Assembly: GCA_018296165.2 (NCBI GenBank)
Contig: JACKQL020000015.1
Span: 186,001-250,000, forward strand
Length of the DNA stretch: 64,000 nucleotides
Direction: 5' to 3'
Source of the DNA: Termitomyces sp. T153
Lineage: Eukaryota > Basidiomycota > Agaricomycetes > Agaricales > Lyophyllaceae
Numbering within the stretch: position 1 is the first letter of the stretch; the number at the start of each line of letters is the position of its first letter. Shown one piece after another: positions 62,009 through 64,000 of the stretch. The position numbers were made by a program, and so were the translations under genes. The notes under the pieces were generated by a model that saw only the letters and a program-made list of their open reading frames with translations, did not search any database and had not been told where the DNA came from.

Positions 62009-64000
62009 CTACTCTACACTAGTACTCTCCATTCCAATGCCCTTCGACAGCCAGTACGACCGGCGTTTGTCTGTCTTTCCCCTGGACGACGATGGTCGTG
62101 TCGACGGACCCTCAATAATCTCAATATCGCTATCATAGTGTAAAGCCTCTTTCTCATCCTCACTCAGTGTCTCCTCGTCCGTCGTAAATGTGATATGTGC
62201 GTCCTTGCGACTTCCAGTCCTCTGACGCTTGGAAGGGGGCTGTTGCCGTCCAATTCTATACCGGCCCTCTTCCTCCTCTTCGTCAGCGGGATCGTGTCGT
62301 CGTTTATGCGAATTTAGCTCCTCCTCCTTGTCTGCTTCCCCCCATGCCGACTCAACACTGTTAGCTGCGTCACGATTCGATGTCGACAAGGGCTCTGCAA
62401 CTGCATTGTTCTTGGGCGTGCTGCCGTTCACAACAACCGGCTGGGCCTTGACACCAAGCAAGTTGTGCAGCACACGTTTGTCATGGACCTCTTGCACAAG
62501 TTTCCGGTGGTTGATCGTCTACTCAACGCGTCAGGCAACTTGTTATCGTACCAGATAGGTAGACTGACCTCTTGTGTGACGCCCATGATACTCGAGAGAA
62601 TACTCAACTCTTCAGGTTCGCCATAGAAGCTCACCGCCCTGCCCTGTCTCCTCGAACTCAGGATACCCGCCGTCATGTACGCCGACGAAGTCAAGATACT
62701 ATGCGCACCCGCAAACGTCTGCCTAACCTTCTGGAACGCGAATGAACCCCTTGAAATATCATTTGCTACCAACCACAATCCATGAGAATCACAAAACTAT
62801 ACAATGGAGATCACTCACATGGATCCGCTGGATCCTCGATGCACAACAGCCCCTGCTTATAATGATCGAACCAGCCTCGTTTCCGTTTGTTAAAATACAT
62901 CCCTCCATCCCTCACCGAGATCCCTACCTCGTTATAGTTGAAATAACACCCATACAACTCAAAGAACTCCATCACTAGCACGCCAAGGTTCGCGTCCGCG
63001 TCAATTTCCCCTCTTCGAATCTTAGGGTGCATTTGCAGGAAGCTCACTGCCAGACACACAATGCTGTAGCTCCCCAGCCCACCACTGAATACCTCGTTCA
63101 TGCTCCGTTGACTCAAAAACGCCTTGGTGATCATCACGAGACTCCGTAATGCCAGACTGCCTTTCCTTTCTGCGTCTCCAGACCCATGTAGGTTTTTGAG
63201 AAACCCGTTGATGATATTTCCTGATACAATGCCGTTCTCCTGATTGACACTAATGTCGACGTTAAATCGCCCGTGTGTAGTGACAAATTTCACGATGGGG
63301 ACTTTAGCTTTGGCGATGATGGTGACGCGTTCCGTGATTCCTGCACGTCTGAGGGTATTTGCAAGTGCATGTAAAACAGTGACTTTGTCGTTGTAGGCCA
63401 TAGATTGCGACATTATGACGAGATCAATGTCTCTATATACACTCTATCCGTCAGTTGGGCTGTAATTGGAATGTTCCAGGGTGACATACCCTAACGGCAG
63501 GTATAATTTCGTTGCATAGCTTCCAAACGCATGAACAGAGGCATCGGGAAAGTTAGTAGTGACGGCTTGAGAAATGAGGGCGACTACAAGGCCGCGAACT
63601 TCGTCTTCAACGGGTGTTGGGGAGATATAGTTTATGAAGGCTTCAACTTCCCTATGTAGCCTATACTGCAATATTAAGTTCGAGGAATATCCAACAACAA
63701 GAGAACGCACAATTCAGCGACATGACGACACCGTGTCCAATCCAGGTCAGCAACCCACGGGGACTTCCTCGACGCAGCGTCCAACCTCTGCTTCTTGTTC
63801 GCGTAGCCATCGTTGAGGTCGAAAGGATCCTTCTTGCGTTTCGTACTTCGTGAGTCCGTGTCGCGGTCGCGATTTCTATCTCGCATCCAATCTCTATCTC
63901 CACGTTCCCTCTCCCTCTCCTCATCAGTCCTCCTCTCTCTACTCCGTTCCTTCTCCCTCGTCCACCCTCGCTCGCGACGCCCGTCTTTCCTCTCCTCACA
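62009..64000 (-). CDS. trf4: Trf4/Cid14-type non-canonical poly(A) polymerase (5' end outside window)
   Basis: Nuclear poly(A) polymerase of the TRAMP complex, which tags aberrant RNAs for exosome decay. Five exons seen: 64000-63711, 63660-63490, 63432-62819, 62765-62569 and 62518-62009. Introns are 50, 57, 53 and 50 bp, all GT-AG and in frame, giving at least 593 residues. The N-terminus is Arg/Asp/Glu-rich and runs off the window. Then come SPWVADLDW, HREVEAFINYISPTPVEDEV, and the catalytic loop FGSYATKLYLPLG|DIDLVIMSQSM with the DxD pair at the exon 2/3 join. A central domain follows with GRFNVDISVNQ, the PAP-associated segment GVLVMEFFELYGCYFNYNEV, then EDPADPSNDISRGS and VTQETINHRKLVQEV. 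The tail is acidic and disordered. All diagnostic motifs are intact. Confidence 0.95.

Overview
The window is a transposon-rich stretch of a filamentous basidiomycete genome, most likely Agaricomycetes. Host genes have several very short introns (49-63 bp). The conserved proteins are fungal (Dim1/Dib1, a Mif2/CENP-C relative, Trf4/Cid14). The repeats are typical fungal ones: chromodomain Ty3/gypsy, Ty1/copia, a DIRS-type tyrosine-recombinase retrotransposon, a Helitron, a TRIM and solo LTRs.

Layout. 1-7341: copies of one long-LTR family (LTR1, about 1.15 kb, TGTCAGG...GTGACA) in a scrambled non-autonomous element and an inverted deletion derivative. 7560-12594: a degenerate DIRS/PAT-like element with split direct repeats, followed by a 137-bp MITE. 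12734-23540: a host island with an intact dim1 gene (14229-14931, minus), a broken mif2/CENP-C gene (about 15480-16520, minus), unidentified coding remnants, a kinase-like fragment, and an intact four-exon gene carrying a Mif2-type cupin domain (19928-21150, plus). 23544-27375: a TRIM with 5-bp target duplication, a broken LTR2 copy containing a solo LTR1, a second solo LTR1, and a 60-bp minisatellite. About 27570-38781: a Rep/helicase Helitron (minus) whose reading frame is split at 28471-33951 by a young chromodomain gypsy element (plus). 39257-40263: a second Helitron fragment. 40264-46439: an old gypsy chromovirus (minus). 46440-50810: a gypsy tail and an unknown split gene holding solo LTR2 and solo LTR1 insertions. 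50811-55886: a copia element (minus) with target duplication. 58162-64000: host genes again, a long Ser/Pro-rich protein and the Trf4/Cid14-type poly(A) polymerase, which runs off the right edge.

Most informative observations. (1) The young chromovirus has a textbook -1 frameshift signal at the gag-pol junction: a GGGTTTT heptamer, a 6-nt spacer and a 9-bp stem. (2) Both gypsy elements have an 11-nt primer-binding site, 2 nt from the LTR, that is exactly complementary to a stretch inside their own LTR. This is the Tf1/sushi self-priming design. (3) All six LTR differences of the young element, and all eight stop codons of the Helitron frame, fit C-to-T (mostly CpG) decay. (4) The two halves of CENP-C/Mif2 occur separately: a dead N-terminal/central part and a live cupin gene with a new N-terminus and a hydrophobic tail. 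(5) dim1 uses a GC-AG intron.
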